Shown here in pieces: positions 14,634 through 21,980 of a stretch of DNA of 21,980 nucleotides (position 1 is the first letter of the stretch; each line of letters begins with the position of its first letter). This DNA is from [Eubacterium] saphenum (GTDB lineage: Bacteria; Bacillota; Clostridia; Oscillospirales; Ruminococcaceae). Below the pieces are notes generated by a model. That model worked only from the letters and a program-made list of their open reading frames with translations, did not search any database and had not been told where the DNA came from. Location of the stretch: contig SFLN01000018.1 in assembly GCA_004554555.1 (NCBI GenBank), forward strand, positions 1 through 21,980. The letters run 5' to 3'. The position numbers and the translations under genes were made by a program.

Positions 14634-15390
14634 CGTGAAAAATCTATGCGTTGGCTACGGGAAAACCTCGGTTTTAAGCGGAGTTTCGCTGTCGCTGGAA
14701 AAAGGCGAGTTTGTTTCGATTATTGGGACAAACGGCTCGGGAAAAAGCACGCTGCTGAAGGCAATTCTCGGAATGATTGAGATAAATTCGGGCGAAATTC
14801 TGGTTGACGGTGAAAAAACCGCCGAGCTTTCGCGCGGAGCGATTGCAAGGAAAATCGCGTATCTTGCGCAGGGAAAAAGCGTGCCGGATATGACGGTCGG
14901 GCAGATGGTTCTGCACGGGCGGTTTCCGCACTTGGGCTATCCGCGCCGATACAGCGAAAACGACCGAAAAATTGCCGCCGCTGCTCTTGAGCAAACGGGG
15001 CTTTCGGAGTACAAAGAAATGCCGCTTCCGTCGCTGTCGGGCGGAATGCGGCAAAACGCGTATATTGCGATGGCGCTCGCTCAGCAAACCGACTATGTTT
15101 TGCTGGACGAGCCGACCTCGTACCTCGATATAACGCACCAAATTCGGCTGATGAAGACGCTTAGCGGTCTTTCGGACAGCGGCAAGGGAATAGCCGCTGT
15201 TATGCACGATTTACCGCTTGCGTTTGGATTTTCGGATAAAATCGCGGTGCTTGATGATGGGAAAATCGCGCTTTTTGACACTCCGGAAAACGTGTGCGAG
15301 AGCAAAATTACTGGTAAAATTTTCGGCGTTGAGCTGAAATTTAATTCAGCAGAAAAGTACTATTTTTATGATATGAAAAACGCTTTGTGA
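14626..15390 (+). CDS. ABC importer ATPase (FecE/BtuD type)
   Basis: Cytoplasmic ATPase subunit, 254 residues, driving uptake through the FecCD permease. Walker A GTNGSGKST at 34-42, Q-loop Q82 in YLAQG, signature LSGGMRQ at 137-143, Walker B VLLDEPTSYLD at 158-168, and switch H194 in VMHDL. All catalytic motifs are present. It starts with GTG at 14626, behind AGGGAGGG and inside the permease end. It is the last gene of the operon. The stop is only 3 nt from the stop of a minus-strand open frame, and a perfect GTGAAC/GTTCAC hairpin spans both ends but lacks a T tract. Confidence 0.93.
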   Translation: MIDVKNLCVGYGKTSVLSGVSLSLEKGEFVSIIGTNGSGKSTLLKAILGMIEINSGEILVDGEKTAELSRGAIARKIAYLAQGKSVPDMTVGQMVLHGRFPHLGYPRRYSENDRKIAAAALEQTGLSEYKEMPLPSLSGGMRQNAYIAMALAQQTDYVLLDEPTSYLDITHQIRLMKTLSGLSDSGKGIAAVMHDLPLAFGFSDKIAVLDDGKIALFDTPENVCESKITGKIFGVELKFNSAEKYYFYDMKNAL

Positions 15391-15402
15391 ACATCAGTTC
15401 AC
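15387..15402. other. Hairpin spanning two convergent stop codons
   Basis: Perfect inverted repeat GTGAAC-ATCA-GTTCAC between the importer operon and the minus-strand fragment. Without a T run on either side it is not a standard intrinsic terminator; it may still slow convergent transcription. Confidence 0.4.
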
Positions 15403-15657
15403 CGGATATCCGTCGAAATAGAGGCAAACTCCGCCCATATAGGTGTATTTTTCGCCGTCAAAAAAGTACTCGTCGGGCAGCTCGCTCATATCATTCATAT
15501 TCTTTTTATATTTATATTTTCTTGTCCAACCCATCTGAACCGAAGTGATTTTGAAGTTGTAATCCCCTTTTTCACCGCTTATCGTTATCGTATCGGGAAA
15601 CCACTTGGTTACATCTTCGAAGAGATAAGGACTATCGTTTTCGATATCGTGGAGCAC
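15394..15657 (-). CDS. Hypothetical protein C-terminal fragment
   Basis: Unrecognised 87-codon frame ending ...YFDGYPVN. The nominal GTG start at 15657 has no ribosome binding site, and the same frame stays open upstream with protein-like sequence to about 15795 (AKASYFYPGKVSGG, then SSNDFYKNYSEPYSAEIRQF), including tyrosine- and aspartate-rich stretches. Beyond that it runs into the HD gene in another frame. The most economical reading is the 3' end of a larger gene whose 5' part was lost in the deletion that also removed the end of the HD gene. It may be a secreted or lipoprotein-type protein, but nothing in it fixes a function. Confidence 0.5.
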   Translation of the reverse strand: MLHDIENDSPYLFEDVTKWFPDTITISGEKGDYNFKITSVQMGWTRKYKYKKNMNDMSELPDEYFFDGEKYTYMGGVCLYFDGYPVN

Positions 15658-15686
15658 CTGCGTTTTGTTTTCATCAAAAAATTGTC

Positions 15687-17227
15687 TTATTTCAGCACTA
15701 TACGGCTCGCTATAGTTTTTGTAGAAATCATTGCTGCTCTTGTCAAGCGCACTGCCTCCCGATACTTTCCCGGGATAGAAATAGGAAGCTTTAGCCGCGC
15801 GCGAAGCGGTTGTTCGAGATTTCCGAGCTTTGTCGGCTTGTCCATAACCTTGAGCGGTACGTCCATTTTTCCGATATCGTGGAGCATCGCGGCGAGATAT
15901 AGCTGATTTTTGTCCTTCTTGGAGAAGTGCAGCTCGGACTTTCCTTCTTTGTGCAATTTGTTGATGTACTCAAGCATTTCGATACAGCGTTTGGCAACAT
16001 TTTTCGTGTGATTTGCATTGTAGGGCGTTCTGCCCTCGATAGCCTCTGCCATTGAATCCGCCATTGAAAAGAGCATTTTCTGCATTTCATCGGCGCGCTT
16101 TTTCTGCAGTTCAACATAACGCAAAAGCACCAGCACAAGAAACTCCGCGACAACTCCGAGCGGTATGTAAATCACCGACAGCCGAATGCTTGTCAGGTGG
16201 AAGAAACCAAGCGCTGCTGCGGGATAACCAACGGCAATTCCCGTCATCGCGATAATTCCCGTGAGCAGTCGGCACCTGCTCATTATAACGGCAAACGCTG
16301 CCGCGAAAACCGCCGCAATCAGCACGTCCACCCACAAATCCGCGCTTTTCATCAGCCGGTTTGTGAGAAACGAATTTATCGCGTTTGCGTGACATTCAAT
16401 GCCGTACATCTCGGCTGAGCGGTCAATCGGAACTTTATACGAGTCCATCATACCTTCCTTGTGCGCACCGATGAGGACAACGCTGTCCGCGAAATACGAA
16501 GCGGGAACCTCGCCCGAAAGCACAGCGGACATCGGTATTGTTTCAAACTCCCCGGGCTTTCCTGTGTAGCGTATCTCGGCGATTTGCGGGAGATTTTCGA
16601 GCGTTTCGGGATTTTCGCCTGACTTTTCCGCGACAAGATAAGCAAAGCTCTTGAACGTTTGCTCACCGTCATTTACAAAGGTGTAGGTGCGTCGCACAAA
16701 TCCGTCGCTGTCGAGAATTATATTGGTGAAACCGGACTCGGCGGCACTGTTCAGTTCGGGATAAGCGGTAATTTCATCGCTGATATAGGTCTGCACCGAG
16801 TAGTTTCCGTTTTCCGAGCGAACCGCGCGCGAGCTCGTTTCCAGCTTTGACGCAAGCACAACATTTCCCGCGTTCTTAACGGCATCGGCAAGTCGTTTGT
16901 CGCTCTCGGAATTGTCGGTGCCCGAGAAAATCACATCGACGCCGATAACGCGCGGCTTTGCTTCGGGCACGGAGTTGAGCTGCTCGATAAGCTCCGCGAA
17001 ATACGTTCTGTCCCAGTCGGAGTAAGACCCAAGCTTGTCCAGCGTTTTCTCGTCTATGGCGATAATTTTTATTTTGTTCGGGATAACGCCCGCTTGTTGG
17101 AAAAGCCCGTCCTCGGCGATGATTTCAAGCTCCCTCGGAAACCGCAGCGCCGTTATCAAAGCGACCATTGCCGCAAGCAGCACCACGGGCAGAATTTTCG
17201 CTATAATCAGAGATTTTTTTCGGTCAT
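15687..17227 (-). pseudogene. CHASE2-HD signalling protein, broken at both ends
   Basis: A membrane sensor with CHASE2 domain and a cytoplasmic HD-type phosphohydrolase domain, the kind that degrades cyclic di-nucleotides. In the frame from GTG 17186: membrane helix about 1-15, CHASE2 about 20-285 with VIGVDVIFSG and YGIECHANAINSFL, three helices about 284-358, then an HD part with NHTKNVAKRC and MLHDIGKMDVPLKVMDKP. After PLRARL (about 15795) family similarity ends and the second half of the HD domain, with the GYP-side metal ligands, is missing. At the 5' end a good site (AGAGGA) precedes ATG 17227-17225 (MTEK...), but seven A (complement of 17214-17220) put it out of frame; eight would give MTEKKSLIIAKILPVV. 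Probably inactive. Confidence 0.72.
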
Positions 17228-17261
17228 AGGCTGTCCTCTCGTTATCGGCTTAATTGCTTTT

Positions 17262-17290
17262 ATTATAACATAATTTGCCGATTTTTTCAA
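17262..17290 (-). promoter_or_regulatory. Promoter of the CHASE2-HD gene
   Basis: On the minus strand TTGAAA (17290-17285), 17-bp spacer, TATAAT (17267-17262), about 35 nt before ATG 17227. The promoter is intact although the gene is damaged. Confidence 0.78.
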
Positions 17291-17334
17291 GCAAAATTGT
17301 TGGCGAAAATCAACTTTTGCCGAAGCGTTTCTTC

Positions 17335-17363
17335 TTGATTTTTTTGTCAAAATATGGTATAAT
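17335..17363 (+). promoter_or_regulatory. Promoter of the DUF998 gene
   Basis: TTGATT (17335-17340), 17-bp spacer, TATAAT (17358-17363). Confidence 0.75.
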
Positions 17364-17399
17364 CGGTTGAACGAAAAAATTATGGAAAGGGAGAATTTT

Positions 17400-18038
17400 A
17401 TGAAAAATTGTTCAAACGGAAAGATACTGCGGTTTTGCGGACTGCTTGGCATAATCAGCCTTTTGTCGTACACGGCGGCGGTTGTTTTCTCACCGCTTGG
17501 TTATCCGGGCTATAACTGGCTTGCGCAGGCGGTAAGCGACCTTAGCGCAGACTCCGCGCCGTCAAGAATACTTTGGAGCCGGCTTTCTTCATTATATGGA
17601 CCTTGCGGGATTGTATCGATAATGGCGGTGTGCATTGCCATGGAGAAAAGCTCGCACAAGCTGCTGAAAATCGGAATTTACCTCTTCGCGGCGATGGAGT
17701 GGGTGAGCAGCGTTGGTTACACAATGTTCCCGCTGTCGGACGCTGGCACGCCGGACGGCTTCCAGAATGTTATGCACCTTGTGGTCACGGGCGCAGTTGT
17801 TGCGCTGTCGATAGCGTCGCTTGTCGTGATTTTTATCGGTACGAGGAAAAACGAGCTGAAAACTCTCGGAAATCTCGCGCTTGCGGCGGTAATTCTGATG
17901 ATGCTCGGCGCAATCGGAACGGGAGCAATGCCCAAGGATTATTTCGGAATTCCCGAGCGGTTCAGCGTTTTTGCGGCTGCGGGTTTTAATGCGGTTCTCG
18001 GAATTTGGCTGTTTCGCGGAAAGCTCGGCGAGAATTGA
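17400..18038 (+). CDS. DUF998 family membrane protein
   Basis: Integral membrane protein of 212 residues with about six helices, for example GLLGIISLLSYTAAVVFSPL near the N-terminus, GPCGIVSIMAVCIAM, VVTGAVVALSIASLVVIFIG and LAVILMMLGAIGTGAM-like segments. The short loop YPGYNWLAQAVSDLSADSAPS between the first helices (conserved N/S/D residues) and the second loop FPLSDAGTPDGFQNVMHL are the DUF998 hallmarks. Function is not known. ATG 17400 is chosen over an earlier ATG because AAAGGGAG stands 6 nt before it. Single-gene unit with its own promoter; it is divergent from the broken HD gene and convergent with the large envelope enzyme. Confidence 0.82.
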   Translation: MKNCSNGKILRFCGLLGIISLLSYTAAVVFSPLGYPGYNWLAQAVSDLSADSAPSRILWSRLSSLYGPCGIVSIMAVCIAMEKSSHKLLKIGIYLFAAMEWVSSVGYTMFPLSDAGTPDGFQNVMHLVVTGAVVALSIASLVVIFIGTRKNELKTLGNLALAAVILMMLGAIGTGAMPKDYFGIPERFSVFAAAGFNAVLGIWLFRGKLGEN

Positions 18039-18059
18039 ACAAGAGTGAAAAATGCGAAC

Positions 18060-18088
18060 AAAGGGCAGATTTTCTCCTGCCCTTTTTT
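18060..18088. terminator. Shared terminator between DUF998 and the envelope enzyme gene
   Basis: AAAGGGCAG/CTGCCCTTT stem (18060-18068, 18077-18085) with six T on the plus strand (18083-18088). On the minus strand the tail is CTTTGTTCG, weaker, so it mainly ends DUF998 transcription but may also serve the convergent gene. Confidence 0.85.
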
Positions 18089-18098
18089 GTGTTTTCGG

Positions 18099-21008
18099 TT
18101 ATTGAAAGCTGTTTTCCAGCACCGCTCTGCTGTACAGCGCGATGCCTTTTTCTTTGTTCGGGTGAATGAAATCAACCAGATAATCCGCTTGAACATTCAG
18201 CTCAAGACACCGGCTTATTTGCTCGTTCGGATTGCTGAAAATAAAGCCGTTTTCCGAGCACCATTTCTCCAAAGCGTCCGAGTATTCGCTCATCATCTTG
18301 ATTTTTTGGTCGTGCGGAAGAGCGGAAATTTTGTCGTTTTCAAGTGAAAGCCACGGCGCGATAAACGCAAATTCAGCGCTTGGATTTTCCGCACGAATTC
18401 GGTCTGCAAAATCCTGCAAAGTGTTTATGTACTCGTCGGCGGTCATCGCGCAGATTTCTTCATCTCGGTAACGCACGTCGTTTGTCCCGAGCGCAACCAC
18501 ATAAAAATCGCTGTCCGAAGCCACTTTCGGGAGAATTGTCTTGGTTGTGCCGCCGCCCTTTGAGCATTGCGAAACGTTTTCCGACAAGTCCTCAATCGCG
18601 CGATACCAGCCGTAGCCGCCGTTTTTCGTGCCCTCGGTAATGCTGTCGCCGACAAAGCAAACGCTTTTCGCCGAAACCAGCTTTTGATACAGCACGGATT
18701 TCTCGGCTTTTTCGGTAATCGCCGCTTGCTTGGATTTTGTCAAAAACAAACCGTCTGCGGTCACGAAATACCGCTCGCAGATATCCTCGAAAGGCACGTT
18801 TTTGCCCAGCATAACCGTGGTTATATGCTTGTTTACAGCCTCAATCCGTTCCAAATCGTACGCTGAAATCTGTTCTCTGAGGCGGTCGTCGTGGAGAATG
18901 TCGTAAATCGGCAGCGCGCGGTAATTCCCCGAAATCTGCGACTGCGTCCACATCGGAATTACGCCGATACCTGTGATTGCCTTGGTTTGGCGGTCAATGT
19001 AAATTTCGGTCAAAGCCGAAGCGTCGCCGTCGTGACCGTGATAAATGTTGGCGAAATTGCCCGGGCAGTTCACAACGGCTTTTGTCTTGCCGTCCCTGTT
19101 AAGCACCTCGACAGGCTGAACCGAGTGGGTGTGGTCGTTCAGCACTGCGTCTGCTCCGAGCGAAAGGAAAATCTCCGTCCATTTTTGCTGATAATTATCG
19201 GGAGCGTCGGTGAATTGAGTTCCCATGTGAGGAATGACAAAGATTAAATCGGGATTTTCCTGTTTTGCGCGGGCGAAATCTTCTTCAACCAAAGCGCGCG
19301 CTTTTTCAAAATTTGCGCCGTTCGGTTCGGCGGTAAGGCAGGTGAGATAGCTCAGCTTCTCGTCAAGCAAATCCTCCTCGGAATAGCCGTTTGAACCGTA
19401 GGTGTAGGAGAGAACGGCAATTCTTATCCCGTCCTTCTCGATGATTTTTACGGCACTTTTTTCCTCGGAATTTCTGTAAGAACCCGTGTGGTCAAGACCG
19501 ATTTCGTCGAGCACGTCAAGCGTTCTCAAAGCGCCCGAAACGCCGCAGTCAAGCAGGTGATTATTTGCGGTTGACACCAAATCAAAGCCCGCGTTTTTGA
19601 CCGCTTGGGCAAATTCATCGGGGAAATTAAGCTTCAGCGTTTTCCCGTCGCCGTAGTTGCTTGTCGAATAGCCGACCTCTGCGCCCGCCGTCGGACCTTC
19701 AAAAATACCGACCGCAATATCCGCTGCAGAAATATATTTTTTAGCAAATTCAAAAACCTCGTCAAAGTCATAGCCGCTGCCCGTGAAACCGCGCTTAACC
19801 TGGTCCTCGAGCAGAATTAAATCTCCCGCAAAAAGCACCCGTATATTATCTTGAAAATCGGCGGTTTGCCTGCTGTCAAGCTGCTCAAAAATCACATCGG
19901 AGGACTCGGTTTTGGTTTCGTAAGCGGCAGCGCTCTCAAAATAGTTCTTGAACAAATTTGAAGCGGGAATAAACGTGATTGCACAAGCAACGACCGCCGC
20001 GCAGATTTTCACGGGCAGGCCTTTCTTGGGTTCGCTGAAAGCCTCGGCGCATTTCGAGATAATCTTGTTCACAAACCCCGCCACAACGTCAAGCGAGCAC
20101 ACGACAACAATTCCCACGGCAGACAAAACCGATACGACAAGAATAAAGCTTTCGGCTTTGGGAGCAAGCGCGTGAGATATGATTATAGTTGGAATGCGGT
20201 GAAGCAGGAAAATTGACAGGGAATTTCTGCCCATTTTGGTGAGGAGCGGGATTTTCTTCTCGGGCAGCGCCAAGGTCATACCGAGTATAAAGAACGCCGA
20301 AATCGCGAAGATAACCGCTCTTGTGAGGATATCGGCAGGCGAGGTGAACGGGAACATCATCATACGGTCGGTTGTCAGACCAAACCGAACCGCTGCCAGC
20401 CAAGCCAGAAAAACCGAAACGATTACCAGAAAAACACCCTTTGCGTAATGGGAAGGTTTTCTTTGCGTCAAAAATTCTTTGAGCTTGTCCTCGGGGAGAA
20501 AATAGCCTGCAATAAAGAACGGGAAAAACGCGATTATACGGGCGATTGAGAGTATGTTTGTGACATCACCGAAAAATCCCACGGCAATTGCCGCGCAGAT
20601 TATAACCGCAAAAGCGGCTTTGGTGCGCGGAATTTTGTCGGCAATCAGCCGCCACACAATTACCGCGAGCAAGTACCAGTTTGAGTTATACGGCGAGAGA
20701 AGCAGGATAGAATCGCCCTGCGCGAAATAACTGTAAACCATTGTTATGGTGTTGAAAATGAAGTACGCGAAGAGCAGCTTCAGAAGAGATTTCCCGCTGC
20801 GGGAATGTTCGCTTTTGCTCAAAAAGCCCGTTGTAAAAACGAACGCGGGCATGTGAAAAACATAAATTGTCTTTACAATCAGAGCGATTGAATCCCATGA
20901 CCTGACATCATAAAGAATGTGCGCGAATACAACCAGAAAAATCAAAATTCCCTTAAAATTGTCCCAAAAAGCGCTTCGATTTGTGTTTAGTGATACAGGT
21001 TGTCCCAT
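18099..21008 (-). CDS. Three-domain fusion: acyltransferase-3, CapA-like phosphoesterase, SGNH hydrolase
   Basis: Predicted membrane enzyme of 969 residues acting on an exported glycan or polymer. Residues about 12-318 are an acyltransferase family 3 domain of about ten helices, with FWDNFKG...VVFAH (H30) and FHMPAFVFTTGF (H52). Helix 331-349 leads to an external region. Residues about 388-690 are CapA/PgsA-like, with FAGDLIL (393-399), ANNH (481-484), PHMG (593-596) and NDHTHSVQPVE (624-634). Residues about 775-969 are an SGNH hydrolase with GDSIT (S789), GTND (N843) and DFIHP (D946, H949). AT3 plus SGNH is the known layout of O-acetyltransferases; CapA-like proteins serve poly-glutamate capsule export. 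The combination suggests O-acylation or trimming of a surface polymer, which is inference. ATG 21008 follows GGAGG by 7 nt; the frame is open to 21062. Confidence 0.87.
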   Translation of the reverse strand: MGQPVSLNTNRSAFWDNFKGILIFLVVFAHILYDVRSWDSIALIVKTIYVFHMPAFVFTTGFLSKSEHSRSGKSLLKLLFAYFIFNTITMVYSYFAQGDSILLLSPYNSNWYLLAVIVWRLIADKIPRTKAAFAVIICAAIAVGFFGDVTNILSIARIIAFFPFFIAGYFLPEDKLKEFLTQRKPSHYAKGVFLVIVSVFLAWLAAVRFGLTTDRMMMFPFTSPADILTRAVIFAISAFFILGMTLALPEKKIPLLTKMGRNSLSIFLLHRIPTIIISHALAPKAESFILVVSVLSAVGIVVVCSLDVVAGFVNKIISKCAEAFSEPKKGLPVKICAAVVACAITFIPASNLFKNYFESAAAYETKTESSDVIFEQLDSRQTADFQDNIRVLFAGDLILLEDQVKRGFTGSGYDFDEVFEFAKKYISAADIAVGIFEGPTAGAEVGYSTSNYGDGKTLKLNFPDEFAQAVKNAGFDLVSTANNHLLDCGVSGALRTLDVLDEIGLDHTGSYRNSEEKSAVKIIEKDGIRIAVLSYTYGSNGYSEEDLLDEKLSYLTCLTAEPNGANFEKARALVEEDFARAKQENPDLIFVIPHMGTQFTDAPDNYQQKWTEIFLSLGADAVLNDHTHSVQPVEVLNRDGKTKAVVNCPGNFANIYHGHDGDASALTEIYIDRQTKAITGIGVIPMWTQSQISGNYRALPIYDILHDDRLREQISAYDLERIEAVNKHITTVMLGKNVPFEDICERYFVTADGLFLTKSKQAAITEKAEKSVLYQKLVSAKSVCFVGDSITEGTKNGGYGWYRAIEDLSENVSQCSKGGGTTKTILPKVASDSDFYVVALGTNDVRYRDEEICAMTADEYINTLQDFADRIRAENPSAEFAFIAPWLSLENDKISALPHDQKIKMMSEYSDALEKWCSENGFIFSNPNEQISRCLELNVQADYLVDFIHPNKEKGIALYSRAVLENSFQ

Positions 21009-21052
21009 TTTGGTTCCTCCGAGAGTTTTGGCGTTGAGCTGAGTATATTTAC

Positions 21053-21081
21053 AGTATAGCACAAATTCCCGCTGTTTTCAA
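21053..21081 (-). promoter_or_regulatory. Promoter of the three-domain enzyme gene
   Basis: On the minus strand TTGAAA (21081-21076), 17-bp spacer, TATACT (21058-21053) preceded by TGC, an extended -10. It lies just before the ribosome binding site, and the start of RNA would be about 35 nt before ATG 21008. Confidence 0.78.
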
Positions 21082-21126
21082 CCACTTTTCGCTGTCCCGT
21101 CAATGCAAGTTTTTCGCCTGTAATTC

Positions 21127-21155
21127 TTGACAATGAATCTAAAAAGTGCTATAAT
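21127..21155 (+). promoter_or_regulatory. Promoter of the zinc-ribbon genes
   Basis: TTGACA (21127-21132), 17-bp spacer, TATAAT (21150-21155) with an upstream TGC. Divergent from the promoter at 21053-21081, with only 45 bp between the two -35 elements. Confidence 0.9.
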
Positions 21156-21214
21156 TATACAAAATCAATCAGCTTTTTCAGAGGCGGTTTTACATAAGCA
21201 AAGGAGAGAATATT

Positions 21215-21838
21215 ATGTATTGCAGGCAATGCGGGAGCGAGCTGCCAGAGGGCTCGGGGTTTTGTCCGAACTGCGGAAGGGCGTATAAAGCTAAGCCGAG
21301 TGAAAATTCACCCGTAAACGCTGCTTCTCTTCCAACCGAAAAGCCCGCCACCAAAGCTGTCGGGAAGAAAAAGGCGCTGATTGCGGCAGCGGCTGCGGCT
21401 GTTTTGGCGATTATCGCGCTGGTTGTGGTGCTGATTGTTCAAAATCAGCCGACAATTTCCCCGAACAATTTTCGCCCGAATACAATTCCTCCAAGCACCT
21501 CGTTTTCCGCCGAAACCCTTAATCCAAGCGATTTGGTGAAGATTAAGCTCAATCTCAGCGTTGAACAAAACAACTTTTTTGCAAAGTACGGCGTGGACGT
21601 GGTGATAAACGGCGTCACCGTCAAGACGATAAATCAAGGCGAAACTTTTACGGGTGAAATCGAGGTTGAAAAGGGAAGCTTTACGATAAAATTCGTGAAA
21701 AACCGCTCGTCGTCGGACGAAACCCTCAACTTTCAGAGCGACACGGTTGAACCCGCCGAGTACACGGAATACGTTGACCGCGACTGCGAGATTACGCTTA
21801 AAATCAAGACGCACAAGTTGAGGATAGAGATTGTGTAG
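21215..21838 (+). CDS. Zinc-ribbon membrane protein
   Basis: Protein of 207 residues with an N-terminal zinc ribbon (C3, C6, C17, C20), a basic linker to about 53, one membrane helix at about 54-76 (ALIAAAAAAVLAIIALVVVL), then an external region rich in polar residues that alternates beta-like strands (VDVVINGVTVKTINQGETFTG and FTIKFVKNRSS). This is a frequent layout in Clostridia for proteins with cytoplasmic ribbon and outer beta-domain; no function is known to me. The start follows AAAGGAGA. It is followed after about 20 nt by a second zinc-ribbon gene, so they probably form an operon under the promoter at 21127. Confidence 0.8.
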   Translation: MYCRQCGSELPEGSGFCPNCGRAYKAKPSENSPVNAASLPTEKPATKAVGKKKALIAAAAAAVLAIIALVVVLIVQNQPTISPNNFRPNTIPPSTSFSAETLNPSDLVKIKLNLSVEQNNFFAKYGVDVVINGVTVKTINQGETFTGEIEVEKGSFTIKFVKNRSSSDETLNFQSDTVEPAEYTEYVDRDCEITLKIKTHKLRIEIV

Positions 21839-21859
21839 TGCAGGAAATCCGAGGTAAAA

Positions 21860-21980
21860 ATGTTTTGTGAGTATTGTGGAAAGCAGATTGACGATAATGC
21901 AAAATTCTGCGAGTTTTGCGGCAAAACAACCGATGAAGACGAAACAGCCGACGCAGTTTCCGAACCGCCGAAAATCAAAA
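21860..21980 (+). CDS. Second zinc-ribbon protein, cut by window end
   Basis: Forty codons are visible. They open with MFCEYCGKQIDDNAKFCEFC, again CxxC...CxxC with C3, C6, C17 and C20 as in the preceding protein, followed by an acidic linker. GAGG at 21851-21854 precedes the ATG by 5 nt. The rest is outside the window, so domain content is unknown. Confidence 0.75.
   Translation, partial: MFCEYCGKQIDDNAKFCEFCGKTTDEDETADAVSEPPKIK

Overview
The window looks like a chromosomal segment of an anaerobic, Gram-positive, motile member of the Clostridia, probably of the Ruminococcaceae/Oscillospiraceae type. This rests on strong AGGAG-type ribosome binding sites, near-perfect TTGACA-17-TATAAT promoters, intrinsic hairpin/T-run terminators, lipoprotein-type solute binding, and protein families typical of gut Clostridia (PocR-domain receptor, DUF1653, DUF2935, CHASE2-HD proteins). 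It carries about 18 genes or gene remnants. No rRNA, tRNA, CRISPR array, transposase or phage gene was seen. The assignment is by gene content only.

Left part (1-3480, minus strand): one probable transcription unit, starting from a consensus promoter at 3452-3480, reads soluble PocR-domain chemoreceptor, then lactaldehyde reductase (fucO), then anthranilate phosphoribosyltransferase (trpD). The first two suggest sensing and making 1,2-propanediol-like compounds. The trpD at the end is an orphan. Middle-left (3596-7867, plus strand): a DUF1653 protein with a short peptide-deformylase-like protein, a membrane chemoreceptor with a Cache-type sensor, a zinc-ribbon Nudix hydrolase, and an ABC ATPase without a partner permease.

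Centre (7868-12585): two roughly 90-nt tandem repeats with terminator-like hairpins, then a very large six-cupredoxin multicopper oxidase of the MnxG kind that is clearly damaged (no normal start codon, about 0.59 kb missing with a frameshift, one in-frame TAG), then a DUF2935 ferritin/hemerythrin-like protein. 12634-15390 is an intact three-gene ABC importer (lipoprotein, FecCD permease, ATPase) for an iron-siderophore, heme or cobalamin-like substrate.

Right part: a CHASE2-HD signalling gene on the minus strand is broken at both ends (a poly-A frameshift just after its start and a 3' deletion that joins it to a fragment of another gene). A DUF998 membrane protein follows on the plus strand. 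Next is a 969-residue minus-strand protein that fuses an acyltransferase-3 membrane domain, a CapA-like phosphoesterase domain and an SGNH hydrolase domain. Last are two consecutive zinc-ribbon proteins, the second cut by the window end. The most unusual items are the triple-fusion envelope enzyme, the tandem structured repeats, the PocR receptor/fucO pairing, and the decaying oxidase and HD loci.
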